From the NCBI GenBank assembly GCA_021203365.1, contig JAJQBI010000022.1, positions 27,383-67,352 on the forward strand: DNA of 39,970 nucleotides, written 5' to 3'. The first letter of the stretch is position 1, and each line of letters begins with the position of its first letter. Positions 32,928 to 39,970 of the stretch are shown piece after piece. The notes under the pieces were generated by a model, which was not told the origin of the DNA, did not search any database, and saw nothing but the letters and a program-made list of their open reading frames with translations. Both the position numbers and the translations under genes were made by a program. This DNA is from Clostridiales bacterium. GTDB lineage: Bacteria; Bacillota; Clostridia; Lachnospirales; Lachnospiraceae.

Positions 32928-35144
32928 ATGAAGCGAAAATATCTGGCTGTTTTACTTGGAATTGTATTGACTATGTCTTCGGTGGGATCTGTCAGTGTTA
33001 TGGCGGAGGCGGAAACCGCGGAGGCAGTTGCAGAGGATGCAGATTCTCAGGATGAAGATGTAACCTACGGAGAGGTGCAGTCGGTGGGAGAGAATACTCT
33101 GACGATTTCCGTGGGAACGCTGAACATGGAGATGGGCGGCGGAGACTTTAACCCGGAGGATTCTGACGGGGAAATGCCTGAAGCTCCGGAAGAGGAAGGA
33201 AGCGATCCCGCGGCGGAGGGAGAAGGAGAAATCAATCCGCAGGAAAACGCGGAGGACGGGGAAGCGCCGGAGCTTCCGGAAGAATCTGCCCGGGAGGATT
33301 TTGACGCGACGCAGATGGATGCATCTTCCATGCTTGAGCTGACAGGGGAAGAGCTGACGGTGACAATTACGGACAGTACGGTGATTACCAGGCAGTCTAT
33401 AGGCGGCGGCATGAGAGGCGGTATGGACGGCGAGGCCTCCGGCACGGATGCGGGGCAGGCTCCGGATGGTATGGAAGAAGCTCCGGATGGCGAAAGCGGC
33501 GAGATGCCGGGTGGTGAAGGCAGTGAGATGCCGGACGGTGAAGGAGAACCTGCGGAGAATCCGGACGGGAATTCCGAGGACGGGCAGGCTCTGGAATCCG
33601 GAGATGAGGAAATGCCTGAGATGCCTTCCACAGAGGCTCCCGACGGTGCCGTAGAAATGGGCGGCAGTGAGGAAATCGCACTGGAAGACATACAGGAAGG
33701 CGATGTGGTAGCCCTGACAGTGGATGATGCCGGAAATGCCCTTACAGTAACCGTCGTGGAATTTACCATGGGCGACCAGGAAATGGGCGGTCAGGAAATG
33801 GGCGGTCAGGCGATGGGCGGCGGTGAGAGCGCGTCCGGAGTGGACAGTTATATCGCAGTCAGCGAATACAGCGAGGACGAAATTGTGTCCGGTGTTTCTC
33901 TGGAATCCACAGGAACCGATGAAAACGCGGCGCTGGTTGACAGTGGTGCAGAGGTGACCTTTGATGGTGTACAGGTTACCCGCACATCCCAGGACAGCAC
34001 CGGAGGAGACAATTCCAGCTTTTATGGTGTGGGAGCGGCGCTCCTGACGACAGACGGAACATCCTATATTACGGGAAGCACGATCAGTACGGACGCCTCC
34101 GGAGGTGCGGGAGTTTTTGCCTATGGAGACGGAGTCACTTATGTGGCTGATACGGCGATTACAACGGTTCAGGATACCTCGGGCGGAATTCACGCTGCGG
34201 GGGGAGGAACTCTTTACGCCTGGGATCTGGTGGTTAATACCAGCGGAGAGTCCGCGGCGGCCATTCGAAGTGACCGCGGAGGCGGCACTATGATTGTAAA
34301 CGGCGGGACCTATACATCCAACGGAGTCGGTTCCCCGGCAGTTTACTGTACCGCGGATATAGCCGTGAATAATTCCACCCTTACAGCGAATGGCTCGGAA
34401 GGTATCTGCATTGAGGGACTGAATACGCTGCATCTTTTTGACTGCGCCCTGAGCTCCAATATGAGCGATTCAAGTCAGAATGACACAACCTGGAGCATTA
34501 TTCTGTATCAGAGTATGTCCGGGGACTCTGAGGTGGGCAACAGCACCTTCCAGATGAGCGGAGGAAGTATAACGTCAGCCAATGGCGGAATTTTTTATAC
34601 TACAAACACAGAGGCTACGATTACATTGAAGGATGTGGAAATCACCGCCAGCGAGGACTGTGAGTTTTTCCTGCAGTGTACGGGAAATACCAATGAGAGA
34701 GGCTGGGGCAGCGCAGGTGCCAATGGGTCGGACTGTAATTTTACAGCCATCGCGCAGGGAATGTCCGGGGATGTGATCTGGGATACCATCAGTGATCTGG
34801 ATTTTTATATGACAGAGGGAAGCACACTGACCGGCGCGGTTGTACAGGATAATACCTGGGCCGGTGAGGGCGGAGACGGATACTGCAGTCTCTATATTGA
34901 TGGCGCCTCCACATGGATCGTAACCGGCGACAGCACGGTGACCTCTCTGCAGAACGCAGGCTCCATTGTGGATGCCGATGGAAATACGGTAAGCATTGTG
35001 GGGTCAGACGGAACCGTTTACGTGGAAGGAACCAGCGCGTATACAGTGACTGTGGATTCCTACGCGGATACTGCGGACGTAAGCGGCTGCACCGCCATCG
35101 ATGAGTGGTCCTCCTATGAGGTGGAAAGACCCTCCAATATTTAA
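32928..35144 (+). CDS. Secreted acidic beta-helix protein, unknown function
   Basis: A 738-residue exported protein with no close functional match recognised. Residues 1-26 form a signal peptide (KRKYLAVLLGIVLTMSSVG, cleavage after VMA). Residues 47-280 look like a small beta-barrel (resembling DUF5666) split into three pieces (47-67, 134-156 and 248-278) by acidic, Gly/Pro/Met-rich inserts of about 65 and 90 residues. Next is a three-unit Met-Gly repeat (QEMGGQEMGGQAMGGG, 284-299). Residues 305-720 are rich in Thr, Ser, Gly and Asn with strand-turn periodicity typical of a right-handed beta-helix. No LPXTG, SLH or transmembrane anchor is seen at the C-terminus, so it may be released. A metal- or carbohydrate-binding role is speculation. 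It ends at a terminator and interrupts the order infA-rpmJ. Confidence 0.7.
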   Translation: MKRKYLAVLLGIVLTMSSVGSVSVMAEAETAEAVAEDADSQDEDVTYGEVQSVGENTLTISVGTLNMEMGGGDFNPEDSDGEMPEAPEEEGSDPAAEGEGEINPQENAEDGEAPELPEESAREDFDATQMDASSMLELTGEELTVTITDSTVITRQSIGGGMRGGMDGEASGTDAGQAPDGMEEAPDGESGEMPGGEGSEMPDGEGEPAENPDGNSEDGQALESGDEEMPEMPSTEAPDGAVEMGGSEEIALEDIQEGDVVALTVDDAGNALTVTVVEFTMGDQEMGGQEMGGQAMGGGESASGVDSYIAVSEYSEDEIVSGVSLESTGTDENAALVDSGAEVTFDGVQVTRTSQDSTGGDNSSFYGVGAALLTTDGTSYITGSTISTDASGGAGVFAYGDGVTYVADTAITTVQDTSGGIHAAGGGTLYAWDLVVNTSGESAAAIRSDRGGGTMIVNGGTYTSNGVGSPAVYCTADIAVNNSTLTANGSEGICIEGLNTLHLFDCALSSNMSDSSQNDTTWSIILYQSMSGDSEVGNSTFQMSGGSITSANGGIFYTTNTEATITLKDVEITASEDCEFFLQCTGNTNERGWGSAGANGSDCNFTAIAQGMSGDVIWDTISDLDFYMTEGSTLTGAVVQDNTWAGEGGDGYCSLYIDGASTWIVTGDSTVTSLQNAGSIVDADGNTVSIVGSDGTVYVEGTSAYTVTVDSYADTADVSGCTAIDEWSSYEVERPSNI
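33777..33821 (+). repeat. Three tandem 15-base repeats in the beta-helix gene
   Basis: Units of CAGGAAATGGGCGGT at 33777-33791 and 33792-33806, then the variant CAGGCGATGGGCGGC at 33807-33821. They encode the Gln-Glu/Ala-Met-Gly-Gly repeats. The two identical units could expand or contract by slippage. Confidence 0.85.
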
Positions 35145-35155
35145 CTGAAAATCAG

Positions 35156-35190
35156 AGCGTCCGGCGGCCTGGCCGTTCGGGCGCTTTTTT
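35156..35190 (+). terminator. Terminator of the beta-helix gene
   Basis: A GC-rich stem pairs AGCGTCCG (35156-35163) with CGGGCGCT (35178-35185, one G-T pair), with inner GGCC/GGCC, followed by TTTTTT. It lies 11 bases after the stop. Confidence 0.88.
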
Positions 35191-35269
35191 CATTTCGGAA
35201 AAAATCCGGTGGAAGACAGGATCCGGGGAAGTCTGTGGCTTTGTCGGAGAGAAAAGAAAGGAAAACAAT

Positions 35270-36085
35270 ATGGGAAAGAAAATCAGTTTTATCGGAAGTG
35301 GAAATATGGGAGGGGCCATCATCTCCGGCATTGCCGGAGCCGGCCTTTACCCGCCGGAGGATATCCTGGCGGCAGACCCGTCTGCAGCATCTCTGGATGC
35401 GCTGCAAAGGACACTGGGAATTCAGGTTACCCAGGACAACCGGGAGGCGGCCGCACAGGCGGATATTCTGTTCCTGGCGGTTAAGCCGGGTATTTATGCC
35501 GCGGTGATTCCGCAGATCCGGGACTTTGTCCATCCGGAAACTCTGATTGTGTCCATTGCGGCGGGACAGACCATTGCCGCTGTAGAAAAGCTTTTTGAGA
35601 AGAAAATAAAACTGATACGCGTTATGCCCAATACACCGGCTCTTGTGGGAGCGGGAATGGCCTCCATATCCCCCAACGGACAGGCTAGCCGGGAAGAAAC
35701 CCTGGAGATCAAAAGGATTTTCGATCAGCTTGGGAAAGCGGAGATTGTGGATGAAAAAATGATTGACGTGGTTACCGGAATCAGCGGTTCCTCTCCGGCC
35801 TATGTTTATATGTTTATAGAGGCCATGGCGGATGCGGCCGTTGCCGAGGGAATGTCAAGAGCCAGCGCCTATGAATTCTGCGCCCAGGCGGTGCTGGGAT
35901 CCGCGAAAATGGTACTGGAAACCGGAAAACATCCGGGAGAGCTGAAGGATATGGTGTGCTCCCCGGGCGGAACTACCATCGCGGCTGTCTGTACCCTGGA
36001 GGAAAAAGGACTTCGGTCCGCCGTGATTGACGGAACTCTTGCCTGTATCCGAAAGTCCAGGGAGATGAGTCAGGGGAAAGAATAA
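35270..36085 (+). CDS. proC: Pyrroline-5-carboxylate reductase
   Basis: A 271-residue NAD(P)H enzyme that completes proline synthesis. The N-terminal Rossmann motif is FIGSGNMGGAIISGI; the family signatures are VMPNTPALVGAGMASI and GISGSSPAYVYMFIEAMADA, with the C-terminal ELKDMVCSPGGTTIAAV. AAAGGAAA precedes the ATG. No promoter is obvious in the 79 bases between the previous terminator and this start. Its position inside the ribosomal cluster is unusual. Confidence 0.96.
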   Translation: MGKKISFIGSGNMGGAIISGIAGAGLYPPEDILAADPSAASLDALQRTLGIQVTQDNREAAAQADILFLAVKPGIYAAVIPQIRDFVHPETLIVSIAAGQTIAAVEKLFEKKIKLIRVMPNTPALVGAGMASISPNGQASREETLEIKRIFDQLGKAEIVDEKMIDVVTGISGSSPAYVYMFIEAMADAAVAEGMSRASAYEFCAQAVLGSAKMVLETGKHPGELKDMVCSPGGTTIAAVCTLEEKGLRSAVIDGTLACIRKSREMSQGKE

Positions 36086-36122
36086 AAATCCGGCTTTTTC
36101 ACGGTATTTGTAAAAATTTTTC

Positions 36123-36151
36123 TTGCATTTCATAAATGTGGGAGGTATAAT
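36123..36151 (+). promoter_or_regulatory. Sigma-A promoter of the alpha operon (rpmJ-rplQ)
   Basis: -35 TTGCAT (36123-36128), a 17-base spacer and a perfect -10 TATAAT (36146-36151). It restarts transcription of the ribosomal genes after the inserted block, 74 bases before rpmJ. Confidence 0.85.
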
Positions 36152-36224
36152 AGACTGCGAACGCGCTGAAAGTGCGTCCTTTATACTGCAGATTCAGAAG
36201 ATTACTACGGAAGGAGGATTCCCA

Positions 36225-36338
36225 GTGAAGGTAAGATCATCTGTGAAACCGATCTGCGAAAAATGCAAGGTCATTAAGAGAAAGGGATCCATCAGAATTA
36301 TCTGTGAAAATCCCAAACACAAACAGCGCCAGGGCTGA
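36225..36338 (+). CDS. rpmJ: 50S ribosomal protein L36
   Basis: A 37-residue L36 (bL36) of the zinc-binding type: [20 protein letters not shown] with C11, C14, C27 and H32 as ligands. It starts with GTG after AAGGAGG. It is the first gene of the alpha operon here. Confidence 0.96.
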   Translation: MKVRSSVKPICEKCKVIKRKGSIRIICENPKHKQRQG

Positions 36339-36644
36339 CCCGGTTCGGAAGCGGAGTTTGTGAAACGTGCGGCTGCAGTTTGAGACGCCCGGAAGGGTTG
36401 TCCGGCTGTTTCAATCAGTAAGCATGTATTGCCTAATACCGATAGGCAGCGTTGGCCCGTTGGCCGCAACACATCGGAAAGGCCGCGAGATCGCCAGAAG
36501 CGGCTGGGTGCCATACCGAAGCACCCCAATTAGGAGCAAAGTAAAGAGAGAACACAGGCAGATGCATCCCATTTCACCTTGCGCACGCGCAAGTGATGTA
36601 CGGCTTTGTGGAACTTTCAAAAAGGAAAATGGAGGAAACAGTAC
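36339..36644 (+). ncRNA. Structured gap between rpmJ and rpsM (candidate ribosomal-protein leader)
   Basis: These 306 bases hold no gene but at least five hairpins. They are CCGGA/TCCGG (36389-36405) with flanking pairs TTGA/TCAA; TGCCT/AGGCA (36430-36448); GGCC-CGTT-GGCC (36454-36465); GGGTGC/GCACCC (36506-36526); and CTTGCG-CACG-CGCAAG (36578-36593) with extension into TCA/TGA. The ribosome binding site GGAGG of rpsM lies about 35 bases after the last stem. In E. coli S4 represses the alpha operon through a leader ahead of rpsM; the same job here is inference. No promoter is seen inside. Confidence 0.6.
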
Positions 36645-37013
36645 ATGGCTCGTATAGCTGGTATCGACTTACCAAGAGAGAAGCGTGTAGAGATCGGCCT
36701 TACCTATATTTACGGCATAGGCAGATCCAGCTCAAACAAGATTCTTAAGCAGGCGGGAGTAAATCCCGACACACGTGTCAGAGACCTGACAGATGATGAA
36801 GTTAAGAAAATCAGCACCATCATTGAAGAAACCATGATGGTGGAAGGTGACCTTCGCAGGGAAGTTGCCCTCAACATTAAGAGACTGCAAGAGATCGGAT
36901 GCTACAGAGGTATCCGTCATCGTAAAGGCCTTCCGGTTCGCGGACAGAACACCAAGAACAATGCGAGAACTCGCAAGGGTCCGAAGAGAACCGTGGCGAA
37001 CAAGAAGAAATAA
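36645..37013 (+). CDS. rpsM: 30S ribosomal protein S13
   Basis: A 122-residue S13 (uS13) of the 30S head. It begins [20 protein letters not shown] with the helix-hairpin-helix [12 protein letters not shown] and ends in the basic tail [16 protein letters not shown] at 36645 is chosen because GGAGG precedes it; the longer frame from 36606 has no site. Confidence 0.98.
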   Translation: MARIAGIDLPREKRVEIGLTYIYGIGRSSSNKILKQAGVNPDTRVRDLTDDEVKKISTIIEETMMVEGDLRREVALNIKRLQEIGCYRGIRHRKGLPVRGQNTKNNARTRKGPKRTVANKKK

Positions 37014-37106
37014 TCAGAGATTGCATATATTAAGAAAGGCCTGCGTGGATGCGAAGGCAGACCCGGGGCCGCTATTTATTAAGGAAAGCGTAGGTTAGTT
37101 TTTAAA

Positions 37107-37499
37107 ATGGCAAAACAGGTTAAGAAAACGACAAAGCGTCGTGTCAAGAAAAACGTTGAACACGGACAGGCACATATTCAGTCTTCCTTCAATAACACGA
37201 TCGTTACTCTGACGGACAATGAGGGAAACGCACTTTCATGGGCAAGTGCCGGTGGTCTGGGATTTAAAGGTTCAAGGAAATCTACCCCTTATGCAGCACA
37301 GATGGCCGCGGAGACCGCAACCAAGGCTGCGCTGATTCATGGATTAAAGACCGTTGATGTTATGGTGAAAGGTCCGGGCTCAGGACGTGAGGCCGCGATC
37401 CGTGCCCTTCAGGCATGTGGACTTGAAGTAACCAGTATTCGCGATGTGACGCCCGTTCCCCATAACGGATGCCGTCCGCCGAAACGCAGAAGAGTTTAA
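37107..37499 (+). CDS. rpsK: 30S ribosomal protein S11
   Basis: A 130-residue S11 (uS11) of the 30S platform. It contains [20 protein letters not shown] and ends [18 protein letters not shown], the family signature. The 93-base gap before it holds nothing recognisable, and the ribosome binding site is weak (TTAGTTTTTAAA before the ATG). Confidence 0.98.
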   Translation: MAKQVKKTTKRRVKKNVEHGQAHIQSSFNNTIVTLTDNEGNALSWASAGGLGFKGSRKSTPYAAQMAAETATKAALIHGLKTVDVMVKGPGSGREAAIRALQACGLEVTSIRDVTPVPHNGCRPPKRRRV

Positions 37500-37521
37500 T
37501 CTTATCAGGAGGTAGTGTGAA

Positions 37522-38115
37522 ATGGCAGTAGATAGAACGCCGGTTTTGAAAAGATGCAGATCTCTTGGTCTGGATCCAATATATCTTGGAATTGACAAAA
37601 AGTCCACAAGACAGCTGAAGCGTGCCAACCGCAAGGTATCTGATTATGGTACACAGCTGAGAGAGAAACAGAAAGCCAAATTTATTTACGGAGTGCTTGA
37701 GAAGCCTTTCCGCAATTATTATAAGAAGGCAGACCGGATGCAGGGGCAGACCGGCGAGAATCTTATGATCATGCTTGAGACCAGGCTGGACAACGTACTT
37801 TTCCGTCTCGGCTTTGCGAGAACGAGAAAAGAGGCGCGTCAGATCGTAGATCATAAGCATGTGCTTGTAAACGGGAAATGCGTAAATATTCCTTCCTACC
37901 GTGTAAAAGCCGGTGATACGGTGGAAATTAAGGAAAAATGTAAGAGCTCTGACAGATATAAGGGAATCCTTGAGGTTACAGGCGGCAGACTTGTTCCTGA
38001 GTGGCTGGAGTCCGATCCTGAGAATCTGAAGGGCGTTGTAAAAGAGCTTCCCACCAGAGAAGCCATTGACGTACCGGTGAATGAGATGCTTATCGTCGAG
38101 CTGTACTCCAAATAA
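37522..38115 (+). CDS. rpsD: 30S ribosomal protein S4
   Basis: A 197-residue S4 (uS4), a primary 16S binder. The N-terminus AVDRTPVLKRCRSLGLDP lacks the zinc cysteines. The S4 RNA-binding domain is RLDNVLFRLGFARTRKEARQ followed by HVLVNGKCVNIPSYRVKAGD. It may regulate this operon through the rpmJ-rpsM gap. AGGAGG precedes the start. Confidence 0.98.
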   Translation: MAVDRTPVLKRCRSLGLDPIYLGIDKKSTRQLKRANRKVSDYGTQLREKQKAKFIYGVLEKPFRNYYKKADRMQGQTGENLMIMLETRLDNVLFRLGFARTRKEARQIVDHKHVLVNGKCVNIPSYRVKAGDTVEIKEKCKSSDRYKGILEVTGGRLVPEWLESDPENLKGVVKELPTREAIDVPVNEMLIVELYSK

Positions 38116-38166
38116 TGGATTTTAGACCCTCAAATGTTGATAAACCAAGAAGGAGGGAACCTTATA

Positions 38167-39126
38167 GTGTTTGATTTCAACAAACCAAAAATCGAGATTA
38201 CCGAGTTATCCGGGGATGGAAAGTTTGGCAGATTTGTTGTGGAGCCTCTGGAAAGAGGCTATGGAACGACTCTTGGAAATTCCCTGCGCAGAATCATGCT
38301 TTCCTCTCTGCCGGGAGCCGCAGTCAGTCAGGTAAAGATCGATGGTGTCCTTCACGAATTCAGCTCTATTCCCGGCGTTAAGGAAGACGTGACAGAGATT
38401 ATCATGAATCTTAAAAGCCTTGCTATCCGGAATAACAGCAGCGACAATGAACCCAAGACGGCCTATATCGAATGTGAGGGCAAGGGAGAGGTTACGGCTG
38501 CGGATATTCAGACGGATCAGGATATTGAGATCATGAATCCCGGGCAGCTGATCGCCACACTGAACGGCGGAAAGGACTGCCGGCTGGCCATGGAGCTGAC
38601 CATTACCAAGGGACGCGGCTATGTCAGTGCGGATAAGGGAAAAACAGAGGACATGCCCATTGGCGTGATCGCGGTGGATGCAATCTATACTCCTGTTGAC
38701 AGGGTTAATATGACAGTGGAAAATACCCGTGTAGGGCAGGTGACAGATTTTGATAAACTGACACTGGATGTTTATACCAATGGAACTCTGGGCCCGGATG
38801 AGGCGGTCAGCCTTGCGGCCAAGGTTCTCAGCGAGCATCTCAGCCTGTTTATTGATCTGTCTGAGAATGCGAAGACCGCTGAGGTTATGATTGAAAAAGA
38901 GGACAATGAAAAGGAAAAGGTCCTTGAAATGAGTATTGATGAGCTTGAGCTTTCCGTTCGTTCCTATAACTGTCTGAAGAGAGCGGGAATCAATACTGTG
39001 GAGGAGCTTTGCAGCAAGACATCGGATGATATGATGAAGGTACGTAATCTGGGACGAAAGTCACTGGAGGAGGTACTGGCAAAGCTGAAGGAATTGGGCC
39101 TTCAGCTTCAGACCACAGAGGAGTAA
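38167..39126 (+). CDS. rpoA: DNA-directed RNA polymerase subunit alpha
   Basis: A 319-residue alpha subunit. The N-terminal dimerisation domain has [20 protein letters not shown] and [14 protein letters not shown]; a flexible acidic linker follows around residue 230-250; the C-terminal domain has [20 protein letters not shown] and [16 protein letters not shown], which contacts UP elements. GTG at 38167 is chosen because AAGGAGGG is 9 bases upstream; ATG at 38134 would place that site inside the gene. Confidence 0.97.
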   Translation: MFDFNKPKIEITELSGDGKFGRFVVEPLERGYGTTLGNSLRRIMLSSLPGAAVSQVKIDGVLHEFSSIPGVKEDVTEIIMNLKSLAIRNNSSDNEPKTAYIECEGKGEVTAADIQTDQDIEIMNPGQLIATLNGGKDCRLAMELTITKGRGYVSADKGKTEDMPIGVIAVDAIYTPVDRVNMTVENTRVGQVTDFDKLTLDVYTNGTLGPDEAVSLAAKVLSEHLSLFIDLSENAKTAEVMIEKEDNEKEKVLEMSIDELELSVRSYNCLKRAGINTVEELCSKTSDDMMKVRNLGRKSLEEVLAKLKELGLQLQTTEE

Positions 39127-39231
39127 CCATAAAAGGCTGCTCTCTGTTATATAAAAGTGGGATTTGCCCGACAGCAGGACAGTAAGACCGAACCAGCGTG
39201 TTCTGCCGGCCCACAGATGGAGGATAATACA

Positions 39232-39768
39232 ATGGCAAAATATAGAAAATTAGGCAGAACCTCAGATCAGAGAAAGGCTCTGCTGAGAAATCAGGTAACC
39301 GCTCTTCTGTACCATGGCAAGATCATCACCACTGAGACGAGAGCCAAGGAAGTCCGCAAGATTGCGGAAGGGTATATCGCCCTTGCGGTTCGTGAGAGAG
39401 ACAACTACGAGACAGTTACAGTTACCGCGAAGATACCCCGCAAGGATGCGGACGGCAAGCGTGTAAAAGAGGTTGTGGACGGCAGAAAGAGAACGGTTTA
39501 TGATGAGGTTCAGAAGGAAATTAAGAAAGATTCTCCCTCCAGACTTCATGCCCGCCGTCAGATGCTGAAGTTCTTCTATCCCATTAAGGAGGTTCCTGAG
39601 AAAGGCGCCGGGAGAAAGAGAGGAACCAAAAACGTAGATCTGGTGGAGAAAATGTTTTCCGAGGTTGCTCCGAAATATGCCAGCCGTAACGGCGGATACA
39701 CCAGAATTGTAAAGATTGGACCGCGCAAGGGTGACGGTGCAATGACAGTTGTGCTTGAACTGGTATAA
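39232..39768 (+). CDS. rplQ: 50S ribosomal protein L17 (extended form)
   Basis: A 178-residue L17 (bL17), longer than the 120-127 residues of B. subtilis or E. coli. The N-terminal [20 protein letters not shown] is standard. The extra length is a charged insert in the middle (about 70-115, including [20 protein letters not shown]), as seen in other Clostridia. ATG at 39232 follows GGAGG. It ends the alpha operon. Confidence 0.96.
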   Translation: MAKYRKLGRTSDQRKALLRNQVTALLYHGKIITTETRAKEVRKIAEGYIALAVRERDNYETVTVTAKIPRKDADGKRVKEVVDGRKRTVYDEVQKEIKKDSPSRLHARRQMLKFFYPIKEVPEKGAGRKRGTKNVDLVEKMFSEVAPKYASRNGGYTRIVKIGPRKGDGAMTVVLELV

Positions 39769-39777
39769 AACGTGTTT

Positions 39778-39819
39778 GAAAGAGGACATTCGTGCTTCTG
39801 GCGATGGATGTCCTCTTTC
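39778..39819 (+). terminator. Terminator-like hairpin after rplQ
   Basis: A perfect 12-base-pair stem, GAAAGAGGACAT (39778-39789) and ATGTCCTCTTTC (39808-39819), around an 18-base loop. The tail GTTATT is weak, but the position (10 bases after the stop) fits the end of the ribosomal cluster. Confidence 0.75.
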
Positions 39820-39878
39820 GTTATTGCCGGAAAATCAGAAAAAATAATTAAAAAAATGTTTTATCAACATGCCGGCGG

Positions 39879-39907
39879 TTGTAAAGAGGCACTTTTGCAT
39901 TTATAAT
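39879..39907 (+). promoter_or_regulatory. Promoter pointing out of the window
   Basis: -35 TTGTAA (39879-39884), a 17-base spacer and -10 TATAAT (39902-39907). The 63 bases after it contain no start codon with a binding site, so its gene lies beyond the window. Confidence 0.65.
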
Positions 39908-39970
39908 AAAAACATATCCTTCCATACGTTTTCCGAACAGAATCTGCTTTTTCGGACGCAGATTAAAAAA

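Noticed and set aside
32952..34433. Long minus-strand frames opposite the beta-helix gene
   Set aside because: They arise from the repetitive acidic and Gly-rich codons of the real gene; their translations are Arg/His/Ser-rich without any fold signal.

Overview
The window looks like a spore-forming member of the Firmicutes, class Clostridia, most likely Lachnospiraceae (Clostridium cluster XIVa). The evidence is a complete spoVA operon, an intact S10-spc-alpha ribosomal protein supercluster with Gram-positive features (zinc-type S14, zinc-lid adenylate kinase, an extended L17), a murB-rapZ-whiA-HPr operon, strong AGGAGG ribosome binding sites, and sigma-A promoters of the TTGACN-17-TATAAT type. 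This placement is inference from gene content; no 16S rRNA or tRNA gene lies in the window.

Positions 1-7,300 hold accessory metabolism and defence genes. They are the 3' part of a Na/Pi cotransporter with a PhoU-like tail, a MATE efflux pump on the minus strand, an iron-sulfur protein with an N-terminal helix-turn-helix-like region, and a minus-strand operon encoding a HAD phosphatase fused to DUF2284 followed by an endonuclease Q-like repair enzyme. A divergent TetR regulator follows. Positions 7,531-12,018 form a tight five-gene operon: an SCP2-like lipid-binding protein, a membrane-anchored alpha/beta hydrolase, a free-standing condensation-domain protein, an acyl carrier protein and an AMP-forming acyl ligase. 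Together they look like a compact acyl-conjugating pathway. Its promoter carries two copies of a GACY-N3-GGTC operator-like element, and the tetR promoter carries a different palindrome. This cassette is the best candidate here for an undescribed system.

Positions 12,046-15,088 are the spoVA operon (minus strand, order AB-AC-AD-AE-AA), which moves dipicolinate into the forespore. Positions 15,314-18,349 hold murB, rapZ, whiA and a Crh-like HPr (Glu at position 15, Ser at 46), ending in a strong terminator. At 18,600-19,808 is a membrane protein resembling a catalytically dead SipW-type signal peptidase with a long charged tail.

From 19,952 to 39,819 runs the ribosomal supercluster: promoter, a structured leader, S10-L3-L4-L23-L2-S19-L22-S3-L16-L29-S17, then L14-L24-L5-S14-S8-L6-L18-S5-L30-L15-SecY-Adk-Map-IF1. 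A block of about 3.4 kb then interrupts the usual order with a large secreted acidic beta-helix protein and proC. A new sigma-A promoter restarts the alpha part: L36, a 306-nt structured gap, S13-S11-S4-RpoA-L17, and a terminator-like hairpin. A further promoter at 39,879-39,907 points out of the window.
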